Shown piece by piece: positions 47,834 through 60,200 of a DNA stretch of 64,000 bases (within the stretch, counting starts at the first letter, position 1; each line of letters opens with the position of its first letter). Made by a program: the position numbers and the translations under genes. Below the pieces are notes generated by a model. The model saw only the letters and a program-made list of their open reading frames with translations, did not search any database and had not been told where the DNA came from. This DNA comes from Gracilariopsis chorda. Its lineage: Eukaryota; Rhodophyta; Florideophyceae; Gracilariales; Gracilariaceae. The DNA lies in assembly GCA_003194525.1 (NCBI GenBank), contig NBIV01000007.1, positions 1 through 64,000 of the forward strand, written 5' to 3'.

Positions 47834-50800
47834 TTAGTAGGATACCATGGAAGAAACGAACTGAGTCCCTGAAAGAAAGAAAGAAGGAGGATAACGTGCA
47901 ATGATTGGCCATATATGCACCAAATTCTGAATGTTTTGCCCGTTCTCTAGAAGAATCTTCTTCGTAAACTGAATCCAAATAAGATAATTGTGCTTTGAAG
48001 GATTGTGGACCAGAGTTTGTGGAATCACGGGCGTACAAGTGTCTAAAGATCTTTGATTGAGGTTTTTCACACCTGCTTGACGCACAAGAAGGAATTCTGC
48101 ATATACTTCTAATACCACATTGGTTGGTGTTTGGTCCTTTCTCAACTTATGAGCTTCATTTGTTCCTACCATAACGAAGAAAAGCTGTCTCATATGCCCA
48201 TCTTCGAGGGGAGGTATTCGAAATTCGGAAGCCACACATGCATCTTGATCACAACAATTCAATGGAAGTATATGATAAGTAGAAGTCGAGGCGCTCATCG
48301 ATTTCTTCACACCAAGATGAGCGGCTCCTGGCACAGCCAGGCTCAACAAATCTTCCAGGCGAGCGAGCATGTCTACAACACGAGCCAACTACTTTGATTC
48401 AGAGGATGAAAACAGATGAAAACAGTCGGGTATAGCGGCAACTATTGACTCACTACCAAGAGCCATCTTTTTCACGGAAGCAATATTCTCTGGCTCGGTC
48501 CATTTCTGAAGTGGCCGCCAAAGCTTTTTTACAAGCCAATTTTTAACCAATTTCAGAACACTTCCAAGATTCTGCTGCAGCCCTGAAGGTAGGAAATGGT
48601 GAGCATCTTGTAGTCGCGAAGATTTATCAACATTGACCTCAAGTTATGTTGTAAAAGCTCTTTGGATCGATGATGCCGGTCTATAGCCTTCTTCAACCCT
48701 TTTTTGAAGCTTTGTACAATTTGTTCATCTTTTGACTGAATGTTCTTGAAGAAGTAGTTCATTACATACTCGCAGAGTGACTCGTTCGCCAGTTGCTTCA
48801 GAAATTCCGAACAGTGAGTGGAGAAATTCCGAAAGAGCTCAAGAACATGGCCTCATAAGTACAGTAATTGCCTTGTAGTTCAATATTTGTATTTTTTTTG
48901 GATAAGAGAATTTGTTCTTAAAAGCCTCATAACTTTCCAGAACAGGATCCAACACGTTGTTTTCGAAAAGATATGTACTCTCAATTAACAAGTATTCCCT
49001 TAAGAGAGGGAGAAACAGTTCTACAGATAGACCGGCTTACTCAATTCGAAGAAGAAGTTGACCACTTTGCGATATTCAGGTTGAAGAGGAATAGAGTGCT
49101 GCCGATCTTCTAGGGGACGGATAATGTGCTTTCTCAGAGAAATGTTCAGATCTACAACATCAACGTCAAGCATTTTGGATAAGGCTATAATGCAAGAGTG
49201 ACCAGTTTCTTGCACTGCTGCTGATGCGCTAAAAGTTCTCAAAAGTAACGGCAACACCATCTCACGCAAATGCTTCCATTAAGGTCCAGACAAAAGTGAA
49301 CCTGATTGTCGCTTAATCTTCAGGATATCAAAGACTTTCTGAAACATTACACTCAGAATGTTTTGTCCCGTCATAATTAATGAGGTCGTTGAAGCCATTG
49401 TAGAGTCTCGGATCAAAAACAGTTTTGCGCGAAACATCAACATGCAATATGGGCCAAATGTGGACGATTGAAGCACGGCACCAGGTAGGGACTTCAAAAG
49501 AATTTCAAACCCATTGGCAGCCCCCCACCTAAAATCCCACAAGCGCCTATAGCAGCAATGTGCAAGTGCCTTGATGACCTGGCCTGAACAAAAAACTGCA
49601 CAAGAGGTGTATGACATTCTGTAGCACAAAATTAATTTTTCAGTGTGAGAAGCTACTCTAACACCATCGTCTTGGCCGTCATCGCCCGTCTTCTTCTCAG
49701 ATTGTACTGATCCCCTAAGACCCATACCTGGGTGAATGTTAACTCAGTGCTCTCTTTCATCTGATTCATTCATTAAATCTGACAAACGTTTGGCCTATGT
49801 ATGATATTCAGAGGATGAAAGACCATCCATTGGGGTTTTCCCCTTGTCAGTCGAAGTTTCTTGAAAACTGCCACTCTTTCCTCACCATCGTTTCTAGATT
49901 CTCTTCTTTGATCCTCAGCGCAGGGCAATATTCGAGGATGTCCTTGATGTATAAGTATAAACCCATCGACCATAGGTCAGCATTGAAAGGCTTTCGAGCC
50001 ACTTGAGATATGGCGCTTATCAGCATATCCACAAAAAACCAAACACATTATAGTATGATACGAACATGCAGTCAGAGATTGTTATATCACTTCGTGTGCA
50101 TGAGCATTGCATTCGTGGAAGTTCAAGAGTGCAAAATAGCAGCAAAGACGCTTCAGATCTTCCACCAAGGAGCCGTCCTCTGCACTACTTATGTCTTTGT
50201 TACTGCTCTTGTAATCATTTTCGATTAGACCTGAAGAGGCTATTACAAGCCCAAACAATATCGTGTTAGCCGACCCTGATCTTAAGAAAAGAGATCTTCA
50301 AGTTTCATCTTACGAGCCACATGAGGCAAGCCTTATGGATTCAGGGTAGCCAGTGAGGCTAAAAATGCACGGAATCTGTTCTTTACCCTTTTTATTTCCA
50401 TAGCACTGCCCATCTGTCCAAGGAAAGGGCTAAGGTAAGAAAAAAGAGACTTCCAGACATGTACATTGTAAGAACACTGCTCTTTCCAAGACGTACATGC
50501 CTGCCAACCTGCCGTTCATGAACAATCAGCCTAACAAGTCCATCAGTATGTAAATCAACAAAAGTACCTCCAGCCAATTCCATTCTGGTCGCCTTGAAGT
50601 CAGACGCACCTTTCTCATAATCAAAAGGAACCGGTAATCTCTTTTCCAAGCCTCGAACGAGATCCAAGCTTCCGGATGACTCTTACAACCTCAATGGCAA
50701 TTGGTTCGCGAGTAGCTCTCAAATGAATATGCATCCAAAACATCAACGCGGGTTCTACATCAACTAGTAATCTGTCAAGGAAGCTGGGCTGCAAACTGTT

Positions 50801-50857
50801 TTCCCATAATTCCAAACTTCTTAAGCCATAGCCAGATGTTTCAAGTTCAGCTTCCAA
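47834..50857 (-). CDS. Tra1/TRRAP-like HEAT-repeat protein, partial
   Basis: Minus-strand exons resemble the N-terminal HEAT region of Tra1/TRRAP, the scaffold that recruits SAGA and NuA4 to activators. Matches in order are SLQPSFLDRLLVDVEPALM and VVRVIRKLGSRSR (50857-50621), RLPVPFDYEKGASDF (50640), LKRLCCYFALLNFHE (50140), VQETGHSCIIALSKML with IIRPLEDRQHS (49269-49041), and LKLVKNWLVKKLWRPLQKWT with IVAAIPDCFHLFSSSESK (about 48590-48395). A 20-nt GT-AG intron fits exactly at 49040-49021. UAG at 48391-48389 interrupts a conserved stretch (ESK-UAG-LARVVDML). UAA at 49281 may lie in a 63-nt intron. The family is about 3800 residues; the remaining C-terminal two thirds are absent before the hAT element, so it is truncated or interrupted. 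Reading frames further upstream (51.3-51.9 kb) may belong to it. Confidence 0.6.
49021..49040 (-). other. Candidate 20-nt intron in the Tra1-like gene
   Basis: The minus strand reads GTAAGCCGGTCTATCTGTAG between NFFFEL and LFLPLLREYLLIES. Its removal joins two frames that are each open and both consistent with a HEAT-repeat protein. Donor GTAAG and acceptor TGTAG are canonical. Confidence 0.6.
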
Positions 50858-50859
50858 TG

Positions 50860-52200
50860 CCCAGACTATCGGTTTGATCAGTTGTGAAGATGGTGAAATG
50901 TACTTGAAGTGCAGGCAGGTGTCAAGAAAAACAGTTCTATAATTAGATCCTTGTTCATGGCCACTGTAGTCCTTTATAATGTGCGAGAGACTTATCGTAT
51001 ATGTGTTCTAGAAGGAGTTCAAACCTCTGATATAGCAAATAGAGATGAATATGGTCTAGTCTTTGTTGACCCATTTGAATAAAGCTTCCACCATTTGCGA
51101 GAAATCTGCCGGATTGGTTGAGTTCGTGGCATGTTTCAATGAGCTACTGGTTATTGTGGCCATATGAAAGTGCAGAAGAGTTTACTTTTGTTGGGAACCA
51201 ACTGAGGCTGGCAAAAACAATCTTGAAAAGCTTAAGAAGTGAATTTGCCCGATTCCTTCGCACATCGCTGTTCCCGTTGCCATCACAGCCAGTCATTTCG
51301 ATTCCAGGTATATTCTCAACAATACTAATGAGCGGAATATCAGAAAACTACCTCAAGGTGCCATTGTTTGCAACAAAATGTTGTGGAATACTGATTGCTG
51401 CCGACTTTCCCAAGATATAGTCAAATAGTTAGCCGATCCTAGACCGAAATAGGTCATGGAAATTCGGAGGGTCCAAAACGGTAATAATCTGAGAAAACTA
51501 GTTATAGAGCTCTTTTTCTCCAGCTGCAATAGCAGCATAAACACTAGGCGGCTTCAAGCCATGAGAAATCTCAATTATCAGGTTCTGGTCCAGACTGACT
51601 TTAGGAGAGTTCCCAGAAGTGCAAGATGCCGATCCTGCTTTCTCTTCCCGCTCATTTGCCTTTTCATTTCAAACGTAAAGGCGAAAGCACTTTCGATCAG
51701 CCGCTACCAGCGTTGATACCATTTCAGACTCTTTCTCAAGTAGTCTCATTCGAACTCGAGAGCTTTTCGTTCCTGTCATATTAGACAGCCTTGCTGGCAT
51801 TTGATCTGGAGCGGGACTTTGCAAGCTTTTCTGCTAAGCTGAGCGTCCTGTATGGGAGCGATGAACCCGAATGTTACTTGCAGACCAAATGATAGTCGTC
51901 AACCCCAGTATCAGAGTTTTCAACAATGATTTGAAATCTGATATGTCTTTGAGGGGATCGCAGATGGGTATCTCACATAGTCGCTGCCCACTATCCATGG
52001 GATCTTCCTCTTCACGAAGTTGTTGTACTCTTTTCAGAAGTCACGGTACTTCCTCTCCGAGAGTGAGGTACTTCGAAACCATTCTTTCCAAGATGTTTAC
52101 GATCAATTCCCTTGCTGAAGGTCTCTGCACTTGGAACATTAAAAATTCTTGCAAGAGTGATCTTCATTAGTATCATGATGTCTGAAGATGTTTGAAAGAT
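50860..52200. other. Probable further minus-strand exons, unresolved
   Basis: The minus strand has short open pieces such as SNMTGTKSSRVRMRLLEKES and MVSTLVAADRKCFRLY (near 51720-51800) and SLDQNLIIEISHGLKPPSV (near 51560). They may be exons of the Tra1-like gene or of an upstream gene. I could not assemble them with confidence. Confidence 0.3.
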
Positions 52201-52219
52201 GAAATATTAGCAGTTAACG

Positions 52220-52758
52220 CTATTTTGGAGCACGAGGAGATTTACATTGAGGTGATGGTGGATGGTTTTCACATATATGCTCGTACATGCTGACAAAGCG
52301 AAAGTAACGGAGATTGGCTTCTTTCATTTCGGGCTCAAACTTCGATAAAGGTTCCAAAGAATTTGCATTGAATTGTAGCCGACGAGCATAGTAGTTGCTG
52401 ATATCAACAAATTCTTCTACTGCTTTGAAAACTGCAACAGGTCGCTCAAATTCAGGGACAGATTCATAGAGGTATTTTTCTAGATCGTGTCGAGCACAAC
52501 AGTACTTGTTCCTGCGCCAGAAAATACTGCTAAAATTACCAGAGAGTTCATGCCTGTGTCTGCAAGACAAACGTAAAAGATAGAAAGGAAACAAAACAGA
52601 AAAACATATGAAAATACTAGAAGTATGTTCTTGACCGTAGCGAGAAGTCCAAGGGTACCATTCTGTGAGGATCCCTGCTTTCTTACAATGGCAGCTGGCA
52701 CTGTGAGTTGCCGCCGTAAGAACGGCCCTAAAGAGCAGTAACTGCTTGATTTACTCAA
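52220..52758 (-). CDS. Hypothetical two-exon gene
   Basis: A first exon (52758 to about 52634, MSKSSSYCSLGPFLRRQL) joins a second (52564-52220) through a putative intron of about 70 nt ending TTGTCTTGCAG. The second exon reads HELSGNFSSIFWRRNK, then LEKYLYESVPEFERPVAVFK and EEFVDISNYYARRLQF. It stops at UAG (52220), followed one codon later by UAA. Whether it is the 5' end of the Tra1-like gene or a separate gene is unclear; I recognise no domain. The TTG at 52758 suggests the start may lie elsewhere. Confidence 0.35.
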
Positions 52759-52979
52759 TTTGAGTGTATGTTAGCACGACTTTTGCGACAGTATGAAGTC
52801 TATGGCTCAAGAAGAAACGTCTATCTGTGCCTCTATATTATCAAAACCATATTTTTGTCCCCCTTCAATTTTCAGATTATTGTTCAACAAGATGGTGTTT
52901 GCCTTGCAGTTGATGCTTGCAGGAAAGGCTACGTCACTTACACAGAATATAATAGAATGACCAATTGACATGAATAAGT

Positions 52980-53930
52980 CTTTCAAGCAGTGGTAAATTT
53001 TATAATGATGTTTTTTCTATTACATTTTCACAGAACTTGAAGAGAAAAGAAAGGATAGTTTTTTCCCCTTGAAAATATTTCCTATGATAACGCGTGACGT
53101 TTTCCAATTTTTTTTTTTGGATAGCTTGGTTCTTGGGTATCTGTGTTTATATGAGCCCATGTCTCTGATTCCAAGACTAGGCAGTGCGTGAGGTTCGGAG
53201 CGTTTTACAGAAAATACGGAAATCTTCCATATTTACTTGTTCTGTGGGGCCTCGATAATCGGTCCCTTTTTTTTTGTATGTGAATTCGTAGCCGTTTCAC
53301 TGCCAACTTCAAAAGTCACCTCCGACCACTCTACTCTCAACTCCCCGCTCTCGTAACCAATTTTTCTCGCCACAAAGGCTCTTCCACGTCCTTTTCGAAC
53401 GCACAGAGGTTAGGAATGTATCTAGGAAAGGGGTGAAGATCATTTTGGTGTATTATCAGTTCCCATTTTTCCGTAATTGCGTCTCAAACATTGCCTCTTG
53501 GGTCGTCTTTCCGACCTCCTACTTCGAGCTGCCAAAAATGACTCCAGGTGTTTGCGTTCATTTTTTCCTGTTGAACATTTCTCTAGAGACGTTCTGGTAT
53601 GGATTAGAAACCCACCAGAAAGGACACAATTCAGGGTTTAGCACAAATTCAAGTATCGTACTTGGCATCAGTGGTGCTTCCAGCGTGCATGTGGTGGCCC
53701 TCGTTGACGTCCCTGGTTACCTTATTTCGGTTATTTCGCTAGCACGTTGTTCTTGTGAAACTTCTGAGAATGTATGCTAGTGTATTGAGCTCTTGGACGA
53801 TGTTTTGGGCCTTCTGGTCGCTGCAGTAAGGTGTTCCTTTGTAAAGATTATGCGGAACGGATTTAATGGAGATATAAACAAGCCTGCTTATCTCACTCAG
53901 CAGGCCTAGGGCTTTATCTCGACTCACGAA
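52980..53930. other. Spacer without recognised gene
   Basis: Several homopolymer T runs (53108, 53270) and one weak plus-strand frame (53433-53780) of uncertain meaning. No RNA gene or repeat identified. Confidence 0.4.
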
Positions 53931-53938
53931 TTGAATCA

Positions 53939-54283
53939 ATGGATACCAGCGGACTTCAAAGTTTGAGAAATTCCCTGCCCGGGTCTAGTGCTGCAAAGTT
54001 TCTTATGGAGCTTTGTAAAACTATGCAGAGAAAGTTTCATATTCGAGTGGATCCTAAATGTAGAGTTGTGTGCTCAGGCCTTTACTCATTATGGGAACTT
54101 ACTTTGCATATAACTACAGATCTATTTGCGGACAGATTGAATGAGAGTGTCGTAATGAATAATTATCAAAGTTCTGACGAAAATGATGCGTTCTTCGATT
54201 CTTTGGAGTCATGGGAGGATTCCGAAGACGTTGTTGAGATTGCTGGGGGTAATCCGCCGTTCGAGACTGAGTTCTTGCACTAG
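53939..54283 (+). CDS. Hypothetical acidic protein
   Basis: A 114-codon frame from ATG at 53939 (MDTSGLQSLRNSLPGSS) with a globular first half (KFLMELCKTMQRKFHIRVD) and an acidic tail (DENDAFFDSLESWEDSEDV). It stops at UAG (54281); read through, it would continue 26 codons to UGA. It lies just before the chromodomain gypsy element and may be truncated by that insertion. No family recognised. Confidence 0.35.
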   Translation: MDTSGLQSLRNSLPGSSAAKFLMELCKTMQRKFHIRVDPKCRVVCSGLYSLWELTLHITTDLFADRLNESVVMNNYQSSDENDAFFDSLESWEDSEDVVEIAGGNPPFETEFLH

Positions 54284-54534
54284 GTGATGGATACATTTGA
54301 TACAGGAGCAAGAGGTATGACTCCATGTAGGAGAATGACCATTGGGCAGATAAAGTGGTGAGGTAACCATGGGGCTGGGCTGGCAGAGGTCAGAACATTA
54401 CTAGCCGAAGTATTCCATGTGGCCAAGCTGGGTGCCTATGCAGGAGATACGAGGGGACAGTGCGAGTGCCAGGGCACTGTGGTCATAGGGTTTATTATGT
54501 AGCTAATTTTATTTAATTTGTTAGGATAGTGTCC

Positions 54535-54595
54535 GGAGGTCAGAGCGCCTCGCCAGCTATATAGGCTGGCTCGAGTGCCGCTGACCTCTGAAGAG
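54535..54595 (+). promoter_or_regulatory. TATA box inside nested inverted repeats (presumed 5' LTR)
   Basis: GCCAGC-TATATA-GGCTGGC is a perfect small palindrome around a TATA box, and the outer flanks AGGTCAGAGCG / TGCCGCTGACCT also pair. This lies about 400 bp upstream of gag, as expected for the promoter of the gypsy element. Repeat structure is seen; promoter function is inferred. Confidence 0.45.
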
Positions 54596-54977
54596 TAAAG
54601 GCAAGCACCCTCACCCTCTTCTTGCCGCCATATGTAGCCAGTAGGACTCCAAAGGCCTCCAAGCCATCGCTACCATTCTCCCGACCTGTACCGACTTGAG
54701 ATAGCGCCAGACCATTGCGCCTCGTTGCCAGTTGGTGCCCACGTCATTAGTAGACCCAGTGGATTGTCACCCCAGTGGCTGGCTCTCTGCAGCTACTACC
54801 CCCTAGTAGACTACTACCCCAGTTGGCCAAAGGAAGTAGTATTCTACTACAACTGGTCTTCCGACCTAGAAGTCTACAGGAACAGCCGTTTGGACCTTAA
54901 GGAAAGAAGCTTACGCATAGGACTTCTACCATTGGACTATTAGTCGACGCAACTGGCTTAAAAGCAACACCGACCGT

Positions 54978-56580
54978 ATGGATAACCAACAACCCATCCC
55001 AAAGAACGAAGACCAACAAGGAACCCCGGGTGCAGCCGCACCTCCCGCAGTCGCCGTAACGCCATTGGCCGCCCAAGTGGACAATAATAGTGACCGTGGG
55101 AGTAATCGCAGCCGCTCCGGGGGACGTGTTATAGACCCTGTGGACCATCCTGAAAGGATAACCAGAGATTCGACATTGGTCGCTCGCCTCCGCGAGAGGA
55201 TGGATCAGCTCAATCTTCGGCAAGGCCCAAGGAATGATGCAGAACAGCCTCAGGACTTAGCCGCTACCGTAACCACCCCCCGTATGGTGGACTATGTCGC
55301 CGCTCTCCTATGGCCGCAACTCCGCTCTTGGTGCAAAAACCAAGTGGAGCAGTTCCTTAGGGACCAACTGGATAGAGTATTACGGGAGCGCCTCTCCTCT
55401 TTTGCAGACCAATTGGTTCCTCAGGTTGTGCAATCAGATGTCCTCGTGGAGTCCATTGCCACGACCATCCAAGGGGAAATCACCCGCCAGGCAGGCACAT
55501 TTCACAGCCCTCGGGCTGTTTCCCAAAGTGTACCATTGGACGTCCATCGGTCAACACATACCGGACTTCAGGGAGCAGCTATAGAAGTAGCCACTCGCCT
55601 GGGTACAGCACAGGAAGGCCCATTGGCTTATATACCGCCTGGGGAAGAGAGACTTCAGAGGCAAAGATGCCGTGCGGGAGATAAGAGAAATGGACAACAC
55701 GGCGTTCGGTACGCCAACGAGTACCTCGAGGACGATGAAGAGCTCGCCCAAAAGGACCCCGTAGTTACCAAGACACATAGAAAGAAGAGACGTAGCCGAA
55801 GGCATAAGTTGAGGACGAACCATCGGAAGAGGCACTACTCGGACTCGAGCGATGACTATTCATACTCGTCGGACTCTTCCGATACCGATACGGATGAGGC
55901 GGATGTTCGGTGCCTCAAACCATTGGTCACGACTATTGAGCGTTTTCCAGAAGGTTTTAGACGTGAAAACGTACCGCTTGATGGATCGGTCCACGCGGTA
56001 CACCTCTTCAGTCGCCGAGAAGATTGCCAGGGGGGCGTAGAGAATGCAACTGACCGTCCCGGACAAGTTGTATGGGAAGGATCCCATTACAGTCCTTAGG
56101 TTCTTGAGCTCGTTCCAGGTGGCCTGTGACCAGAATGGAGTCCAAGGAGCGGCGCTTTATTGCTTCCATTTTTTCCTAAGTGGAGAAGCGAAGGACCAAG
56201 TGGTTGCCAAGATCTCCGGCTTGGCCAACCCCATTGATGCCCGAGATCGGGAGCTCCTAAGGACCTATCCAGAGGTTGTTAATTACCTGTTGGAAACATA
56301 TGCGACTGATGACCACATAATGGACGCCTATCAGGAGGTAATTGAATACCACCAGAGTTCCAGCACGTCCGAAACGGACTACTCCTACCAACTTTGGACT
56401 AGAGCCCGCAGGTGCGGGAATTTGTTCTCCGAGGGCCAGCTGAAGCGACATTTTATCGCGGGATTGCTCCCTGCGATACGGACTCATGTCTGAAACCACC
56501 ACACTGCCCATCCGGACTTGACATTGAGTCAGTTTATGACGTATGCCGAAGGATACGGCAAGACCTATAGGACTTCCCGT
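54978..56580 (+). pseudogene. gypsy gag, frame-shifted
   Basis: The first frame (54978-56099) runs from a disordered N-terminus to a Ser/Asp/basic-rich linker. The conserved gag core (GKDPITVLRFLSSFQVACD, then HFFLSGEAKDQVVAKISGL and QLKRHFIAGLLPAIRTHV) is in another frame from about 55852, with a UAG at 56036 and UGA at 56491. A frameshift near 55900 is therefore likely. No CCHC knuckle is evident before protease. By family gag forms the particle. Confidence 0.65.
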
Positions 56581-57278
56581 TGAACGGGTGACGCGGATAC
56601 TAGGGGTCGCGCAAGACCTCTGACCAGAGAAGTGAAGGCCCACATGGTAGAATCCCCGTCGGAATCGGACTTGGCCTTTGGGCATTCAGACACCGCAGAT
56701 GCTCTCGCGGTAAGCTTCTCCTCAGCTCCGTCAGGAGCACCATCGGCATTTCCGTCAGGAACTACCACCCCATCGGCCCCGGCGACACCCCGTTATTCTC
56801 CGATTGCCCCCCCGTAGGACGTCATTATGAAGTCAAATTAGGCCTGTTATATTTGTCTTTCCACGGCCCGGCCGTGTGACTGCTTAAAGTATATGCCTGA
56901 AGACATCCGAATAGGGATTATGGCGTGAAGGGAGGAGAACTATCAGGTGCGCCGAGCCGAGGGTTACTTCCGTAGGACCTTCCGTCTGAAGACCACTGGA
57001 GCGTCAGGGACCTCAAAGTATGTGACTTTCTTGACCACCCCGGTGAAGCAACCTGAGGTCAAGATGGTTGAAGACCCAAGGGATAGCGTCGAATACCTGG
57101 ACGGACAGGGCGATCTTGCGGTGCTCACGCCACACGAAAACGACCGGAGGGACGCATAGAGGCGTTTCGTCTCTCTTATAACTCCCGCCTCAAACCATCG
57201 GACTCGCAGACCACAGGAGCTGAAAAGAGAAAGAAACCAGAGGACGAAATGACAGGGGTCTCGAGTCGGGTGTAAGCT

Positions 57279-60200
57279 GTGGACCAATGGGAAGACCTGG
57301 AGGACGCTGTTTGTGTCGTGAGGAAAGATAACTACAAGGTACAGGGAACTTTGGGACTACAGGCCAATACCACAAGGTTTACGGCCATATTGGATACTGG
57401 AGCAGGCCCCAATCTGGTACATCCGAAGGTCTTACCATTGGACTGGGAAAGGATGATACAGGAAAAGAAGTGAACGACGGTAACAGATGCATCACGTTGG
57501 CCGATGGACATTCGCGGAAGACTTCCGCTTTACGTCCAATTGGGTCACGTGAGGGTTAAGACGTGGTTTCTTGTATGTCCGAACCTGGGGGAAGAAGGGG
57601 TCCTAGGGACGAGCTTTATTGATAGATATGTAAAGGCAATCTATCCTGGCCAAAAGAGGGTCGCTTTCTATCGAGGACCACCATTGGCGATTGTCAGATT
57701 GCACTCTGGACCCAAGGCTGCCTCAGCTAAAGTCAAGTTTCCCACGAGGACCGTGTCCAACAAGGTCAGATTGGTAAAAGTGATAGTCATACCGCCTATG
57801 ACCCAGGTAGCCGCTGCAGCGGTATGCGAGTCCTCAGGTCTGGTTTTGTTGCAAAACCATCCCAAGTTGGTAACCAAACACCTTTCCCTCATAGCCAATG
57901 GAGTAATGAATGTGGTACCCGACCGGCGCTTTGCGGTCACGATCAGCAACTTCCCGTGACAAGCCTACAAGGCTACCCAAGGGTGCAGTGGTGGGGGTAT
58001 CTATGCCTGCTCCAGTGGCCATTATGGAGATTGATGCGGAAAAGTTGCTTCCTGGGGGTGAACCACCGGCCAATTGGGAAAACGACGTCAACCTTGGCAA
58101 TGACTTTGAACCATATAGGAAACAAGTCATTGATCTCCTCAAGGACTTTGCTAGCATGTAGAGTGGAAAACTGGGCGAGATCGACGCCAAAAGGCATCGA
58201 ATTGACGTTGAGGACGGGGCCACACCCCAATATCAGCATACATATCGGACTGGCCTAAAAAAACGAGAGGTGGTAGCCAAGGAGGTGGAGAAAATGAAGT
58301 CCGCTGGGTTCATTGAGCGTGCACCATCCACTGAGGCCGAATGGGCTAGCCCTTTTGTCCTAGTCGCCAAGAAGGACGGGACCGTACGGTTTTGTATTGA
58401 TTACTGCAAACTAAATGCGGTGAGCAAGAGGGATACTTATCCTATTCCCCGTATGGACGACTGTCTAGATTCCCTTGGGGAGGCGCAAATTTTCACCACG
58501 TTGGATGCCAATTGTGGGTATTGGCAGGTTCCCATGGACGACAAGGCGAAGTCACTGACTACCTTCACGACCCACGAGGGATTATTACGATTTACACGGA
58601 TGCTCTTTGGTCTTTGAATTGCGCCAGCTACTTTCCAGTGGGCCATGGACATCATTTTGTCCAGGGTCAAATGGAAGTTCGCCTTGGTCTACCTGGATGA
58701 TGTGATCATCTTTTCCAGGTCCCTTAGGGAACACTTCGCACATGTGAAGGCAGTCCTTAGGTTACTCCAGCAGGCTGGTTTCACACTGAAATTGAAGAAG
58801 TGTTTCTTCTTCCAGCTCTCCGTGGACATCCTTGGCCATGTGGTCCTGCCGGGTAAACTCCAAGTGGCCCAAGTTGCAACAAAGGCCATACGGCAAGCAC
58901 GACCCCCTAGGACCCATACAGAATTGTGCTCCTTTCTGGGCCTTTTTCATGTTTACCGTAGGTTTGTCCCAGGGTTTCACGAAAATTGCAGCACCTCTCA
59001 ATGAGATGCTGAAGAAAGGAACCCCTTCACAGTTTGACGAACTCACGGACGAGCAGTATGAGGCCTACCAGAACCTCAAGAACCATTTGGTTAATCCGCC
59101 GATCTTGGCCCTACCCAAGGCCAACAAACCGTATATCCTAGATACGGACGCATCTGAGACCCAAGTGAGCTGTGCCCTTCTACAATAGCAGGAGTCTCCT
59201 AAGGATTATCGTCCAATTGGCTACTGGAGCACGTCCCTGACCAAGGCCGAAAGAAACTATAGCACCACGGAAAAGGAATGTTTGGCAATCGTGTGGTCAG
59301 TGCTCCATCTTCGGCCTTATTTGGAAGGAACTCGCTTTACCACTAGGACAGACCACCACTTCCTCCGCTGGCTACTGAACGTGACGGACGCATACTCCCG
59401 TCTGGCCCGATGGAGATTGCGCCTGGCCAAATTCGATTACGAAGTGGCCTATAGGCCAGCTCTGAAACATCAGGCCACAGATACCCTGTCACGCATCCCG
59501 ACCGATAGTACGGACCACACTCCCCTGGACGATGACATTCTCACCATCTGGGACGGACCACAGTACACTGATGACGAGGGAGAGGAACCACCAGTGGCTG
59601 AGAGAAGAATGGCTGACTGGACGGACGGACACGGCGCAGTGATCTTATGCGCCGTCGACTCGGAACATCCACCGTTGGATATCCATATGGCCCAGTCGGA
59701 AAACGCCGATCTTATGCCAATACCCCTCGAGGAATTCTTTCAGGCCCAGAAAACGGACGAATACTGCGCCCAGATGGGAGAGAAAGTAGGGACCCCTCGG
59801 TCACTGTTTGATTATGACCGCCGAGTCATATTATGTCGCAGGTCACCATTGGACGGGGCGATACAGCGGGTATTGCTTAAGGCCTTACGGGCACGCCTTC
59901 TTTACCTTGCGCACTATCCGAGGTTGGCTGGCCATCCTGGAGGGCCTAAGATGTATCAGACCCTGAGGAGATACTTCTACTGGCCACTGATGGCCAATGA
60001 CATAATGGAGACTGCAAGGACTTGTGCAGCATGCGCAAAGATCCGAGGGACAAGAGCGGTACATCAAGGGAAACTGAAGTTATTCCCAGCGGCTGGGCCT
60101 TTGGAGTTCATTGATATGGATATCCTAGGGCCATTTCCAAAGTCGACCCACGGCAACCGATTTATATTGGTTATTACCGATCGGTTTACTAAGTTGACCC

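Noticed and set aside
48372-48391. A 20-nt GT...AG segment (GTAGTTGGCTCGTGTTGTAG) as a micro-intron removing the Tra1 UAG
   Set aside because: Its removal shifts the frame away from the long downstream Tra1-like frame, so readthrough of UAG fits better.
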